From Aphanocapsa lilacina HA4352-LM1 (GTDB lineage Bacteria; Cyanobacteriota; Cyanobacteriia; Gloeobacterales; Gloeobacteraceae), in the NCBI GenBank assembly GCA_019359725.1, contig JAHHGR010000020.1:1-61960 (forward strand): a DNA stretch of 61,960 nt, read 5' to 3'. Under the pieces are notes generated by a model, which was given only the letters and a program-made list of their open reading frames with translations, ran no database searches and was not told where the DNA came from. Of this stretch, positions 9,268 to 18,304 are shown one piece after another; positions within the stretch are counted from its first letter, which is position 1, and the number at the start of each line of letters is the position of its first letter. Both the position numbers and the translations under genes were made by a program.

Positions 9268-10573
9268 GCTCGTCGTCATCGACGACGACCCGACCGGATC
9301 CCAGACGGTCCACGGCTGCCTGCTGCTGATGCAATGGGATGTCGAGACGCTCCAATTGGGCATCGCCGACGATTCGCCCCTGATGTTCATTTTGGCCAAC
9401 ACCCGCGCCCTCGACTCCGAGCGCGCCGCCCAGACGACGCGCGCCGTCTGCCGCAACCTCAAAACAGCCCTGGCCGAGGCGGGGGTGGCCGATTATCTGC
9501 TGGTGAGCCGCTCCGATTCGACCCTGCGGGGTCACTATCCCCTCGAGACCGATGTGATCGCCCAGGAGATGGGGCCGATCGACGCCCACTTTCTGGTGCC
9601 CGCCTTTCTCGAAGGGGGCCGGCTCACCCGCGACAGCGTCCATTACCTGAACGGCGTGCCGGTGCACGAGACCGAATTTGCCCGCGACTCGGTCTTCGCC
9701 TACCGCCACAGCTATCTGCCCGCCTACATCGAGGAGAAGACCGGTGGGCGCACCCCGGCTGAAGCCGTCGAGCGTCTGGTACTGGCCGATATCCGCGGGG
9801 AGTGTCTGCAGGAGCGGCTGATGGCGCTGCAGGACAACCGCAGCGTCGTCGTGGACGCGGAGGTTCAAGACGATCTCGACCGCTTCGCCCGGGTGCTGCT
9901 GCGCTCGGTGGAGCGGGGCAAACGGTTTTTGTTGCGCAGCGCCGCCAGTGTGCTGACGGCCCTCGCCGCTCTACCCCCCCAGCCGGTTCCCGCCGAGGCG
10001 ATGGCGTCCTTCGTGCGCGGCGGCTGGCCGGGGGCGGTGATCGTGGGCTCGCACGTGCGCAAGACCACCGAGCAGCTCGAACGGTTGCTCCAGGAGCCCG
10101 GCACCGCCGGGATCGCCGTGGAGGTGGAACGGCTCCTGGCGGGGGGGGAAGCGGCGCGCGCCGAGGTGCTCACCGAGGTGCATGCCGCCGTGGCGGCGGC
10201 CCACGCCCGAGGCGAGACGCCCGTCGTCTACACCAGCCGTCGGGAGCTGACTTTTCCGGATGTGCAGACGCGCCTGGCCTTCGGCGAGACGGTCTCAGGT
10301 TTGCTCATGGCCGTGGAGCGCCACCTGCCTGAAACGATTGGCTATCTGGTGAGCAAAGGGGGCATCACCTCCAACGACACCCTCAGCGAGGGACTTGCCC
10401 TGCGCACCGCCCGGCTTTTGGGCCAAATCCTACCCGGATGTTCGGTGGTGCGCACCCCCGCCGAACATCCCCATTTTCCGGATCTGCCGGTGGTGCTCTT
10501 TCCGGGCAACGTCGGGGATAAAGAAGCCCTGGCGGTGGTCTATCGCCGGCTGTCCCGGCCTGCAAAAAAATAG
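9248..10573 (+). CDS. four-carbon acid sugar kinase family protein (DUF1537)
   Basis: The 441-residue product belongs to the OtnK/DtnK-like kinases that phosphorylate four-carbon acid sugars such as threonate or erythronate. The N-terminal substrate domain carries VVIDDDPTGSQ (D12-D14), followed by the RSDSTLRGHYPLE segment. The C-terminal nucleotide-binding domain has SKGGITSNDTL and a PGNVGDKEAL segment near the end. I chose the ATG at 9248 because the DDDPTG motif must lie near the N-terminus; the frame stays open upstream but there overlaps the previous gene. It overlaps the exported-protein gene by 20 bases. No aldolase or isomerase partner is adjacent, so the physiological substrate is unknown. 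Confidence 0.88.
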   Translation: MTSPAVKLVVIDDDPTGSQTVHGCLLLMQWDVETLQLGIADDSPLMFILANTRALDSERAAQTTRAVCRNLKTALAEAGVADYLLVSRSDSTLRGHYPLETDVIAQEMGPIDAHFLVPAFLEGGRLTRDSVHYLNGVPVHETEFARDSVFAYRHSYLPAYIEEKTGGRTPAEAVERLVLADIRGECLQERLMALQDNRSVVVDAEVQDDLDRFARVLLRSVERGKRFLLRSAASVLTALAALPPQPVPAEAMASFVRGGWPGAVIVGSHVRKTTEQLERLLQEPGTAGIAVEVERLLAGGEAARAEVLTEVHAAVAAAHARGETPVVYTSRRELTFPDVQTRLAFGETVSGLLMAVERHLPETIGYLVSKGGITSNDTLSEGLALRTARLLGQILPGCSVVRTPAEHPHFPDLPVVLFPGNVGDKEALAVVYRRLSRPAKK

Positions 10574-10598
10574 GTGTCGGGGGATTTCCCCCGACACC
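10564..10598 (-). terminator. rho-independent terminator for the small minus-strand gene
   Basis: A 12-bp perfect stem (10573-10584 with 10587-10598, two-base loop) is followed on the minus strand by a run of seven T (10570-10564). The T-run coincides with the last lysine codons of the plus-strand kinase gene, so this terminator overlaps that gene's end. On the plus strand no T-run follows. Confidence 0.85.
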
Positions 10599-10617
10599 CG
10601 GCTGGAGCGGAAGCAAA

Positions 10618-10848
10618 TCAAGAAGGCATCGGCACCTGGGCTACGAGTGCGTCGATGTCGCCCAGTTGGTGATCCATGGCCCAGTAAGTCACTGGCAGGG
10701 GCTTACTCAAGGCGCAACCCACCGCCAGCATCAACCCCAGGGCGGTGCGTGGAAAGCTTCTGTACGCGTTGGTAAAGGCCACGTCAATGGCCACTGCCTG
10801 GACGATCACGCGGGTGTTGGCGACACCAAAATCGTTGGAGTTTTTCAT
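10618..10848 (-). CDS. small protein of unknown function (76 aa)
   Basis: The start is well supported: a perfect AGGAGG (10854-10859) lies five bases before ATG 10848. A GTG at 10851 would be too close to it. The product begins MKNSNDFGVANT and has a short hydrophobic stretch (about residues 37-48, TALGLMLAVGCAL); the rest is polar. I do not recognise the family. It is a stand-alone gene with its own terminator (10564-10598), convergent with the sugar kinase and downstream of a Ser/Thr kinase gene on the same strand, with about 110 AT-richer bases between. Such a strong ribosome site and separate transcription unit argue that it is really expressed. Confidence 0.7.
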   Translation of the reverse strand: MKNSNDFGVANTRVIVQAVAIDVAFTNAYRSFPRTALGLMLAVGCALSKPLPVTYWAMDHQLGDIDALVAQVPMPS

Positions 10849-10958
10849 CACAACCTCCTGGAATAAAAAGGGAAAAATAGTGGATGCAGGGGTGGATATT
10901 GCGTGTGTCTCTAACTGTCATCTATAAATAAATACGCGCGATAATGCACCGCAGTAGC

Positions 10959-12410
10959 TCAATTTGGACCCCCAGAAGGGCAAAAGTTTTGTAAACAGTT
11001 TGCCTTCGCAGAGCGCGACTTTGGAGCGATCGCCTTGCGGACTGGGGAGTATCGGGATTCCAGAGCACCGACAATTTGCCGGGCCACCTCCGTTTGATCG
11101 GCAAAGCCGGATTGCAGCGGCCGATCGAAGCTTTCGGACCACAGTTGCACACCGCTACGGGCATCGACAAGCTGGCTTATCACGCGGATGTGCTCGCCGG
11201 TGCGGCGCACACTGCCGCTGAGCACTGCCTCGGTACCGAAGGGTTGGCGCAGGTGGTGATGGCTCCCGCCTGTGGGCACCCGCCCGGCGATGACCGTAAA
11301 GCGACCGGTTTTGCCCAGCTGATCGGCAAGATCGACTGCGACGCCTTTGCTGAAGTAGGCGCTCCGGCCGTCGCCGCTCAAGTTCTCGAAGGGCAGTACA
11401 GCAATCGCTCGGCGGGCGGGGGGAACGGCGGCCTGCAGCGACCACCAGCCGAGACCCACCGCCAGACAGGCTGCAGCCAAGGCCGTTACCAGCCGCCGGT
11501 GGGCACAGATTGGCCGCAGCAGCGTACCCACCCGCGGCCAGGGGAGAGCCTGGCCCGCCAGGTGGCGCTCGATGGCCAGGGAAAATGCCGCCACCGATCC
11601 GAAGCGATCGAGGGGATCTTCAGAGAGCGCCTTGAGCACAAGACTTGCGAGCGGACCGGCCGGTTTTCCGGTGAGCCGCCGCGGGCTTATTTCCCCTGGC
11701 CGCCGGCCGCTCAGCATCTCCCACAGCACCACCGCCAGGGAATACTCGTCGCTGGCCGGGGTGATCGCTTCGCCTTTGATTTGCTCCGGCGAGGCGTACC
11801 GGGGAGTCAAAAGCCGCGTCATCGACTGGCTGAACACGGCGGTGGCCTCGGGGTCGGCGGGCAACAACTTGGCGATCCCAAAATCGAGCAGCCTGGGATT
11901 GCCCTCCGGGTCGATCAAAATATTGGCAGGCTTGAGATCGCGGTGGATCACCCGGTGGGCGTGGGCATAGTGCACTGCCTCGCAGACTTTGAGAAACAGC
12001 CGCAGCCGTTCGTCTACCTCCAGTTTCCGTTCGTTGCAGTAGAGATTGATGGGCTGCCCTTCGACGTAGTCCATCACCAGATAAGGCAGGCCCTGCTCGG
12101 TGGTGCCGCCGTCGAGCAGACGGGTGATGTACGGATGATCGAGGCTTGCGAGGATCTGTCGCTCGCCGATGAACCGTTCGCGCAAGCCCGGCCCGAGCAG
12201 TTGCGGTTGGAGAATTTTGACGGCGGCGCGCTTGTCGAACTGGCCGTCGTCGCGCTCCGCCAGGTAGACCGCCCCCATGCCGCCCCGGCCGACGGGTCGG
12301 ATAATCCTGTACGCTCCCAGGCGTTGACCGGCGCTGAGCGGTTCCTCGCCCATCGATTGAGCGGCTGCGCACCGATATTCATCGTGCTCCGGCGGTGGTT
12401 CGACTGCCAT
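10959..12410 (-). CDS. serine/threonine protein kinase with C-terminal TolB/FlgO-like domain
   Basis: The 483-residue protein has a complete Hanks-type kinase domain (about 33-290): G-loop GRGGMG (41-46), catalytic Lys65, HRDLKPAN with Asp158, DFG at 176-178 and an ASPEQ activation-loop end. A single membrane helix near residues 305-325 leads to an extracytoplasmic domain starting AIAVLPFENLSGD. This matches the N-terminal TolB-like/FlgO-like domain often found behind bacterial kinases and adenylate cyclases. I chose ATG 12410; a second Met at residue 20 is possible. It is divergent from the GNAT gene. Likely role: membrane sensor kinase; the signal is unknown. Confidence 0.88.
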   Translation of the reverse strand: MAVEPPPEHDEYRCAAAQSMGEEPLSAGQRLGAYRIIRPVGRGGMGAVYLAERDDGQFDKRAAVKILQPQLLGPGLRERFIGERQILASLDHPYITRLLDGGTTEQGLPYLVMDYVEGQPINLYCNERKLEVDERLRLFLKVCEAVHYAHAHRVIHRDLKPANILIDPEGNPRLLDFGIAKLLPADPEATAVFSQSMTRLLTPRYASPEQIKGEAITPASDEYSLAVVLWEMLSGRRPGEISPRRLTGKPAGPLASLVLKALSEDPLDRFGSVAAFSLAIERHLAGQALPWPRVGTLLRPICAHRRLVTALAAACLAVGLGWWSLQAAVPPARRAIAVLPFENLSGDGRSAYFSKGVAVDLADQLGKTGRFTVIAGRVPTGGSHHHLRQPFGTEAVLSGSVRRTGEHIRVISQLVDARSGVQLWSESFDRPLQSGFADQTEVARQIVGALESRYSPVRKAIAPKSRSAKANCLQNFCPSGGPN

Positions 12411-12511
12411 GGTCCCCTCGATGCTCTGTACCCTGTACCGGTGTCCCCCGTACTTAGTACGCCGCCCGGCACCCCAGCGGGATCTACGATGGAGCAGTCG
12501 ATCTCCGTGCC

Positions 12512-13141
12512 ATGCCCATCCGTCCCGCCCGCCCCACCGACAGCCCCGCGATCGCCTACCTGGCCTACCTGGCGAATCGCTCCCACCTGACGGTGGCTCC
12601 CTACGATCTGTTTTTGCCCGGTGCTTTTGAGCAGCGGCTGGGGGTGATCGAGCAGTTGATACGCGCCCGCACGGTAACCTGGTTTCACTGGTCGCATTTT
12701 GTGGTGGCCGAGGAACAGCAACAGGTAGCGGCGGTACTCGCCGGTTACGACAGCCGGGCTGTGGGTCTGCACTGCCTGGGTGAAGCGCTCTACGAAATCG
12801 GTTGGGGCGAACGGCAAATCGCCGAGTTGAACGAGCGGGTGGAGCCATTTGAAGGTTGTACTCCAGGCGAAGGGGAACACGCCTGGAGCATTGACCATGT
12901 CGCTACCCTCCCTGCCTATCGCGATCGCGGCCTGGCAAGCGCGCTGCTGAATCACATGGTCGAAAAGGGCCGCGGCCTGGGTTTCTCAGCCGCCCAGCTC
13001 AATCTCTACATCGGCAACAACGCCGCGCAGCGGATCTACGAAAAAGCCGGCTTCCGGCTGGTCGAAAAGTGCACCGATCCCGGTTTCGAAGAGGCCCTCG
13101 GCTGTCCGGGGATTGCGCGCATGGTTCTGACGCTCACGTAG
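12512..13141 (+). CDS. GNAT-family N-acetyltransferase
   Basis: The 209-residue protein opens with MPIRPARPTDSPAIAYL, a typical GNAT N-terminus. It carries motif A (SIDHVATLPAYRDRGLASALL, a Q/RxxGxG/A-like acetyl-CoA loop) and a C-terminal GNNAAQRIYEKAGF motif B. The length is normal for the family. It acetylates an amine of unknown identity using acetyl-CoA. It is convergent with the MFS gene, only 20 bases apart, and divergent from the kinase. The substrate cannot be predicted. Confidence 0.85.
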   Translation: MPIRPARPTDSPAIAYLAYLANRSHLTVAPYDLFLPGAFEQRLGVIEQLIRARTVTWFHWSHFVVAEEQQQVAAVLAGYDSRAVGLHCLGEALYEIGWGERQIAELNERVEPFEGCTPGEGEHAWSIDHVATLPAYRDRGLASALLNHMVEKGRGLGFSAAQLNLYIGNNAAQRIYEKAGFRLVEKCTDPGFEEALGCPGIARMVLTLT

Positions 13142-13161
13142 ATGACCAGAGTTGCCTTGAT

Positions 13162-14472
13162 TCAGTCCGCCAGTACCTGGCCACGCGTCTCGATCACCAG
13201 GGGAATAAACAGCAGCCCCACCAGCGGCACGAAGCCGACCCAAAAGAGGGTGTTCAGGGCGCTTTGCAGGCTGTTGGCCCCCTGGCTTGCGATATAGCCC
13301 ACCAGAAACGGTCCCCCCGCCGCCACGATCCGCCCGACGTTATAACAAAAGCCCGCCCCGGTGGCCCGCAGGCGCGTCGGAAACAATTCCGGCAGATAGT
13401 AGGTAAAGCTGCCGAAGACGCCGAAGACCGTGAGGCCGATCGGAAAATACAGATAAAGCCGCACCTCCGGGGGTAGTTCGAGACCGAAGGTGACCAGCAG
13501 CGCCGCCGCCGACAACAAAAAATACAGCGCGAACATCGTCCGCCGCCCCAGATATTTGGCGGCGGGCACGGTGAGCAGGGTGCCAATCAGGCCGCCCAGG
13601 TTGAAACTGTTGGAGGCGACGGCTTTCCAGTTTTCGATGAGCCCCTGGGTCTCGGGCTTGGCGAGGCCGCGCAGGGCCGCCTCGCTGGCGGCCAGTCCCG
13701 TCGCCACCACCGGAATAAACGCCGAGCAGCTCCACCAGGTGAGTAGCGCCGTGACGGCCATCAAAAAGCCGCTCAGGGTCAAAGGCAGGTTCTGCCGCTC
13801 GAACAATTCGGCGATGGCAGGGGGCTTCTGCTTGCCCGCCACCTGCTGCCAACGCTCGGGTTCTTTGAGAAAAAGTCTGACAAACAGCGCCGCTGCCGCC
13901 GGGATGAGCCCGCAGAGAAACACGTAGCGCCAGCTGGTCTCGGGGCTCGATTTCAAGAAAACCCCCGCTACCTGCAGATTCAAAAAGGTCGCAAGCAGCA
14001 GACCGGCCGGGGCCGCCGTATAAAGAATCGCCCCCGCCTCGACGCGCTTGTTCTCGGGCACCACCTCCGCCACCATCGTCGCCCCCGCCGCCCACTCGCC
14101 GCCGATGCCCAGGCTCGCCACCAGCCGGCACAGCGCCAGCACCCAGATATTGGGGGCGAAGGCGCAACTGGCGGTGCCCACGGCGTACAGGATGATAGTC
14201 AACAGCAGCGTCTTGGTGCGGCCGATCTGATCGGCGATTTTGCCGAACAGGATGCCGCCTGCCGCCCAACCCAACAACAATAGCGAAGTGAGAATTCCCG
14301 TCCACTGCAATGTTGCTTCTTTGGCCTCCGGCGAACCGATAGTAAGCCCCAGCAGGGTCGGCACGCAGTTGGGGGCGACAAAGTTAAAAAGCAGACTGTC
14401 GAAAATGTCGAATCCCCAGCCGAGCCAGGCGGCGAAGAGGACTGTCCACTGATAGCGGTTGAGCGAGAGCAT
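13162..14472 (-). CDS. MFS transporter (sugar/organic-acid:H+ symporter type)
   Basis: The 436-residue integral membrane protein has the 12-helix pattern of the major facilitator superfamily. It has an N-terminal WLGWGFDIFDSLLF segment, a conserved loop 2-3 around GKIADQIGRTKTL, and a second-half equivalent around KYLGRRTMF. The GFDxxD motif in helix 1 resembles aromatic-acid and sialate/metabolite:H+ symporters, so an organic anion substrate is plausible. Length is normal. No catabolic genes lie next to it. Confidence 0.85.
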   Translation of the reverse strand: MLSLNRYQWTVLFAAWLGWGFDIFDSLLFNFVAPNCVPTLLGLTIGSPEAKEATLQWTGILTSLLLLGWAAGGILFGKIADQIGRTKTLLLTIILYAVGTASCAFAPNIWVLALCRLVASLGIGGEWAAGATMVAEVVPENKRVEAGAILYTAAPAGLLLATFLNLQVAGVFLKSSPETSWRYVFLCGLIPAAAALFVRLFLKEPERWQQVAGKQKPPAIAELFERQNLPLTLSGFLMAVTALLTWWSCSAFIPVVATGLAASEAALRGLAKPETQGLIENWKAVASNSFNLGGLIGTLLTVPAAKYLGRRTMFALYFLLSAAALLVTFGLELPPEVRLYLYFPIGLTVFGVFGSFTYYLPELFPTRLRATGAGFCYNVGRIVAAGGPFLVGYIASQGANSLQSALNTLFWVGFVPLVGLLFIPLVIETRGQVLAD

Positions 14473-14576
14473 GGCGGCAAGAGCGATGTCGGGTGCAGTA
14501 TAAGGTACATCGTTTACCCTGCCAACGGCACACCCGCAACTGCTAGATTGTTCGGCGCAGGCTGTGGAGAGTGCGC

Positions 14577-15302
14577 GTGTCGCGAAGCTGGTGGGTTGCG
14601 CTGTTGTGGTTGATCTGGCCCGTTGTGGTCCACGCTTCTCCGATCCCTGAGGGCACTGCTCAGATGATCCTGGTCACCAGTGCCGACTGGCGGGCTACCA
14701 CCGGCCGGTTGCAGCGCTACGAGCGCACGGGCGTTACCTGGAAACCTGTGGGCGATCCCTGGCCCATCGTCCTCGGCAGCGGCGGCCTCGGGTGGGGGCA
14801 GGGTCTGGCGGCTCCGGCGGGGGGTGGACCTACCAAGCGCGAGGGCGACGGCCGCTCCCCGGCGGGGGTGTACCGGTTGAATGAGACCTACGGCTACAGC
14901 AGTGCCCCGCCTCCCGGAACAGCCGTGACTTACCGAGCGCTCACCGCTGCCGACCGCTGCGTGGACGACCCGCAAGCCCGCGAGTACAACCGGATCGTCT
15001 CCATCGGCCCCGACCGGCCCGAGACCTGGTCTTCCGCCGAGGTGATGCGCCGCGACGACGAACTGTACCGCTGGGTGATCGTGGTGGCCCACAACAGCGA
15101 CCCGCCCCGACCCGCGGGCGGATCGTGCATTTTTCTGCACGTCTGGGCCGGTGCGGCCTCGCCCACCGCCGGCTGCACGGCGATGGCGCGCGGGCGAATT
15201 GAGACGTTGCTGTCCTGGTTGAGACCTGAGGCCGAGCCGGTCATCGTCCAGCTTCCCGAAGCTGCTTACAAAACCCTGCGCTCCAGTTGGAGGCTGCCTT
15301 AG
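14577..15302 (+). CDS. exported L,D-transpeptidase (YkuD)-like protein
   Basis: The 241-residue protein has a signal peptide (MSRSWWVALLWLIWPVVVHA, about 20 residues) and a domain of the YkuD/L,D-transpeptidase-like family. The active-site pattern is His in FLHVWAG followed by SPTAGCTAMA with the catalytic Cys. Such enzymes cross-link or remodel peptidoglycan in the periplasm. GTG 14577 has GGAG at a workable distance; GTG 14571 is an alternative start two residues earlier. It belongs to the branch with the wider GSC-x-F-x-H spacing, whose members are less well studied. Confidence 0.8.
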   Translation: MSRSWWVALLWLIWPVVVHASPIPEGTAQMILVTSADWRATTGRLQRYERTGVTWKPVGDPWPIVLGSGGLGWGQGLAAPAGGGPTKREGDGRSPAGVYRLNETYGYSSAPPPGTAVTYRALTAADRCVDDPQAREYNRIVSIGPDRPETWSSAEVMRRDDELYRWVIVVAHNSDPPRPAGGSCIFLHVWAGAASPTAGCTAMARGRIETLLSWLRPEAEPVIVQLPEAAYKTLRSSWRLP

Positions 15303-15435
15303 CGGTCAAGCGGGTGACGATTGCCGATCTTTGCTACGTTTTGCGCAGGCGGCGGGAGCATTTTGGTTCCGAAGCGCATAATTTTGTGCAGGTGGACCTA
15401 GGTTGGGGTAATCCGCCAAGGAGATATTGACTGCT

Positions 15436-17478
15436 ATGAATAATAATAAGTATTGCAGTCTCCTGCTCCTCGGTGGAGCGACAGCGGCATGTTCGGTTTT
15501 GGTGAGCACGGTCGTTCAATCTCCGGCAAGCCATTCTTCTGAGGATCTGCTGCGACCCGCTCCCATCCAGACTGTCGGGTATTTCGATTACTTCGGAAAA
15601 TTGCTCAACCCCTCGCAGGCCGCTGAGTTGGTCCGCTCCCGGGGCCTCGATTCCAGTAATGCGCAGTCGTATCTGCGCATCGGGGCGGTTGAGATTACCC
15701 AGGCGTTGATCGACCAGGGAAAAGACATCTTCACCAACCGCAAGATTGGAGACGACTTCGGGTTGCAGAAGGTGTTCGGATTCCGGGCCGGTTTTTTGCT
15801 CATCCTGCCCGAGGTAAGGACCGCCATCGAAGAGCTTGGCGGAAAACCCACCGCCAATTTGCGCATCGTCCTGCAAAAAGACCTTATCCTGGGTAGCCGG
15901 ATCTTTGCCAAGGGCAGCACTGTCGCTACGGGTCTCGACGTCGAGAAGGGCGGCAAATTTCCGGTGGGACTCAGCCTCGACGGCAATCTCACCTGTGCCA
16001 TCTGCCACATCGCTGTCGACAAACAAAGCGGCACAGCCTTGCAGGGGTTGCCCAACGGCGATCTCAACATTCCCTTGCTGATCGCCCTCTCGCCGAATAC
16101 CGCCGCCGGATTCGCGCGCCTGAATATCGCTCCGCTCGATCCGGTCTATCAGGGCAATGGAAAAACGATCATCGACAGCCAGGGCAGGCGCGTCGAGTTG
16201 CCGGACCCGCAAAAAATCGAACAAGCCTTCGATGACGCGGTGCTCGATGTGCCCTTCGGTCATTTCGAAAGTTCGCCGGACGGTATCAACAACACCACGC
16301 AGATCCCGAATTTGTTTACGTTCAGAAGCGGCCCCTACACCGCCGATGGTTCCTTCATCGCCGGTCCCTTCGGTGGGTTGAGTTCTGTAACCAACGGCGT
16401 CCACTCCTCGGAAGTCAACTTGCTGGCAGCCTCCCAGATCAGCGAGGCCACCCTCGGTATCGACCGCGAGGTGTACCTGGGAACGGTACTGCAAAACGCC
16501 AGCGATCCGCAGGTGCGCCTGCCGGAGGGCAAGCCGGTCAAACCTTCCGAGTGGCTGCGCAAGGTGGCACCCGACCCGGAGGCGGCCGAACTGGAAGATC
16601 AAGTTCCCGCCCCCGGCACCGGCAGCTACCCCAACCTCTCGCCGTCGCTGTTTACGTTCAACGGCCTGGTATTCAGCCCCAATACCGACAGGCGCAACGA
16701 CAGCGCAAGCGGCCTGTTCCTGTTTGCCGCCAACGCGATGGCAGCCTTTCAAAATAGCCTGCTGCCGCCCGCCAACCGCTCCGAATCCAATCGGCGGGCG
16801 CTCGCCACCGGTGCAGTGCGCCGCGGCGCCCGGGTCTTCGAGCAGGCCAGCTGCACCGGTTGCCACCCGGCCCCGTTTTTTACTGACAATCGCATCCACC
16901 CGGTGGGCACCATCGGCACCGATCCGGCCCGCGCCCGCTCGCGCCTCGGTTTGGAGCCACTGCTGGTGCCGCCGCTGCTGTTTACCTTCGACACCCCGGT
17001 ACCCATCCCACCCGGTGCCGAGATCCTGGCTGTGCCCACCACAGGAATCGCTGCGACGCCTACGTCATTGCCCACCGGCATCGCCCCCGACGGCGGCTAC
17101 AAGTCCCCGGCTTTGCGCGGGTTATACTTATCCGCGCCCTACCTCCACGACGGCGGTGCGGCAGTACGTGCGGGCGCGCTGCAGTTTTTTGCCGACGGCA
17201 GCTTTGCTGTTGTCGATTCGAGTGGCCTTGGACTTGCCGGAACCCTCAGCCAGGGCCAGGAGGCAGACGCGGGCGGTAGTCTGCGCGCCCTGCTCGACCG
17301 GGACCTGCGCACCCGGGTGGTGGCGGCCAACCAGGGAAACCCGGCCCTGGTGCGCAGCAACCTCACGGGCGAAGGCCACGCCTTCTACGTCGATCCGGCC
17401 GCGGGTTTCACCTACGCCCAACAGAGGGACCTGGTCGATTTTTTGCTGTCGCTCGACGGCGATCCCGGTCGCTATTAG
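15436..17478 (+). CDS. di-haem c-type cytochrome, cytochrome c peroxidase-like
   Basis: The 680-residue exported protein has a hydrophobic N-terminus with a lipobox-like TAAC. It has two haem c attachment motifs, CAICH (C187, C190, H191) and CTGCH (C473, C476, H477). The region after the second motif resembles the di-haem cytochrome c peroxidase/MauG family, including KSPALRGLYLSAPYLHDG. It is larger than classic peroxidases (about 330-400 residues) because of long insertions. AAGGAG at 15418-15423 supports this start; a TTG three codons upstream is possible. Function: periplasmic oxidation or electron transfer, substrate unknown. It stands alone between a transpeptidase and a Uma2 gene. Confidence 0.85.
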   Translation: MNNNKYCSLLLLGGATAACSVLVSTVVQSPASHSSEDLLRPAPIQTVGYFDYFGKLLNPSQAAELVRSRGLDSSNAQSYLRIGAVEITQALIDQGKDIFTNRKIGDDFGLQKVFGFRAGFLLILPEVRTAIEELGGKPTANLRIVLQKDLILGSRIFAKGSTVATGLDVEKGGKFPVGLSLDGNLTCAICHIAVDKQSGTALQGLPNGDLNIPLLIALSPNTAAGFARLNIAPLDPVYQGNGKTIIDSQGRRVELPDPQKIEQAFDDAVLDVPFGHFESSPDGINNTTQIPNLFTFRSGPYTADGSFIAGPFGGLSSVTNGVHSSEVNLLAASQISEATLGIDREVYLGTVLQNASDPQVRLPEGKPVKPSEWLRKVAPDPEAAELEDQVPAPGTGSYPNLSPSLFTFNGLVFSPNTDRRNDSASGLFLFAANAMAAFQNSLLPPANRSESNRRALATGAVRRGARVFEQASCTGCHPAPFFTDNRIHPVGTIGTDPARARSRLGLEPLLVPPLLFTFDTPVPIPPGAEILAVPTTGIAATPTSLPTGIAPDGGYKSPALRGLYLSAPYLHDGGAAVRAGALQFFADGSFAVVDSSGLGLAGTLSQGQEADAGGSLRALLDRDLRTRVVAANQGNPALVRSNLTGEGHAFYVDPAAGFTYAQQRDLVDFLLSLDGDPGRY

Positions 17479-17527
17479 CAGTGCACCGGCAAAGTTAAAC
17501 TGTGGAAGCGGCGTGGAGAGCAGGCCG

Positions 17528-18070
17528 ATGGCGATGACGATCGCAGATGTCGAGAAAGTTCAGCGGCTTTTTCCGGATTACCGGATCGAACTGCGCGATG
17601 GGGTGATCACGATCATGAGTCCATCGGACGCGGTCTCGGGGATCGTGGGGGTGCGCCTTTCGACGCGCTTGAACCTGTGGGTCGAACAGCGGGCTCTGGG
17701 ATATATCTTCGACGCCAGCACCGGTTTCCGTCCCCCCAACACCGATCTCACCGCCCCGGATGTGTCGTTCGTCTCGCGCGAGCGGCTCGGCCGCGCCCCG
17801 CGCACCTACGCCCAGGTGGTGCCGAATCTGGTGGCGGAGATCAAATCCAGCACCGATCGCCTTAAAGTGCTCGAAGAAAAGTTGCTGGCCTATCTGGCGA
17901 TTGGCGCAGAGGTCGGCCTGCTGCTCGATCCGGACAAACGGACGGTGGGTGTGTACCGTCCCGGGCGACTGCCGGAGGTGCTGAGCGGTACCGACAGCCT
18001 GCGATTCGCGGACGTGTTGCCCGGCTGGGAAGTGCCGGTCAGTGAACTGTGGCCGCCGGTCTTCGACTGA
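17528..18070 (+). CDS. Uma2 family (DUF820) restriction-endonuclease-like protein
   Basis: The 180-residue protein fits the Uma2/DUF820 family, abundant in cyanobacteria and with a PD-(D/E)xK nuclease fold. TAPDVSFVS supplies the Asp, and PNLVAEIKSSTD supplies the E-x-K pair. The family end PGWEVPVSELW is present. ATG 17528 follows GGAGAG by about ten bases. Biological role unknown; many copies per genome suggest mobile or selfish behaviour (general knowledge). A frameshifted relative lies at 43206-43758. Confidence 0.85.
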   Translation: MAMTIADVEKVQRLFPDYRIELRDGVITIMSPSDAVSGIVGVRLSTRLNLWVEQRALGYIFDASTGFRPPNTDLTAPDVSFVSRERLGRAPRTYAQVVPNLVAEIKSSTDRLKVLEEKLLAYLAIGAEVGLLLDPDKRTVGVYRPGRLPEVLSGTDSLRFADVLPGWEVPVSELWPPVFD

Positions 18071-18106
18071 CGGCGGCACCAAAGCTGTGGATCGTGGAGG
18101 CGGTGC

Positions 18107-18244
18107 ATGCGGACTGTGGGAATCGTGATTTTCGATAATGTCGAGGTGCTCGACCTGTGCGGCCCTTTCGAGGTCTTCTCGGCGGCCCGCACAGACCGCC
18201 TCCTGAAGACGATAGCCCGCCCGGCAACGCGCGCCGGGGTTTAG
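18107..18244 (+). pseudogene. truncated DJ-1/PfpI (class I glutamine amidotransferase-like) fragment
   Basis: A 45-residue frame begins with a good GGAGG (18096-18100) and ATG 18107. Its first 28 residues (VGIVIFDNVEVLDLCGPFEV...) are the canonical N-terminus of DJ-1/PfpI or GATase1-type AraC regulators. After SAARTD the similarity stops, and the frame ends at TAG 18244, about 150 residues short of the family length. A deletion probably joined the start to unrelated or 3' sequence. It sits in a stretch with other decayed pieces. Confidence 0.75.
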
Positions 18245-18304
18245 CGGCGCTCAACTTTTGAAATTCCCCGGCTACACTTTGGATGCGGTGTTTTTGGGGA
18301 TGTG

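Noticed and set aside
11076..12590. Long plus-strand frame opposite the Ser/Thr kinase
   Set aside because: Shadow of the kinase gene; its composition is unlike a protein and no ribosome site is present.
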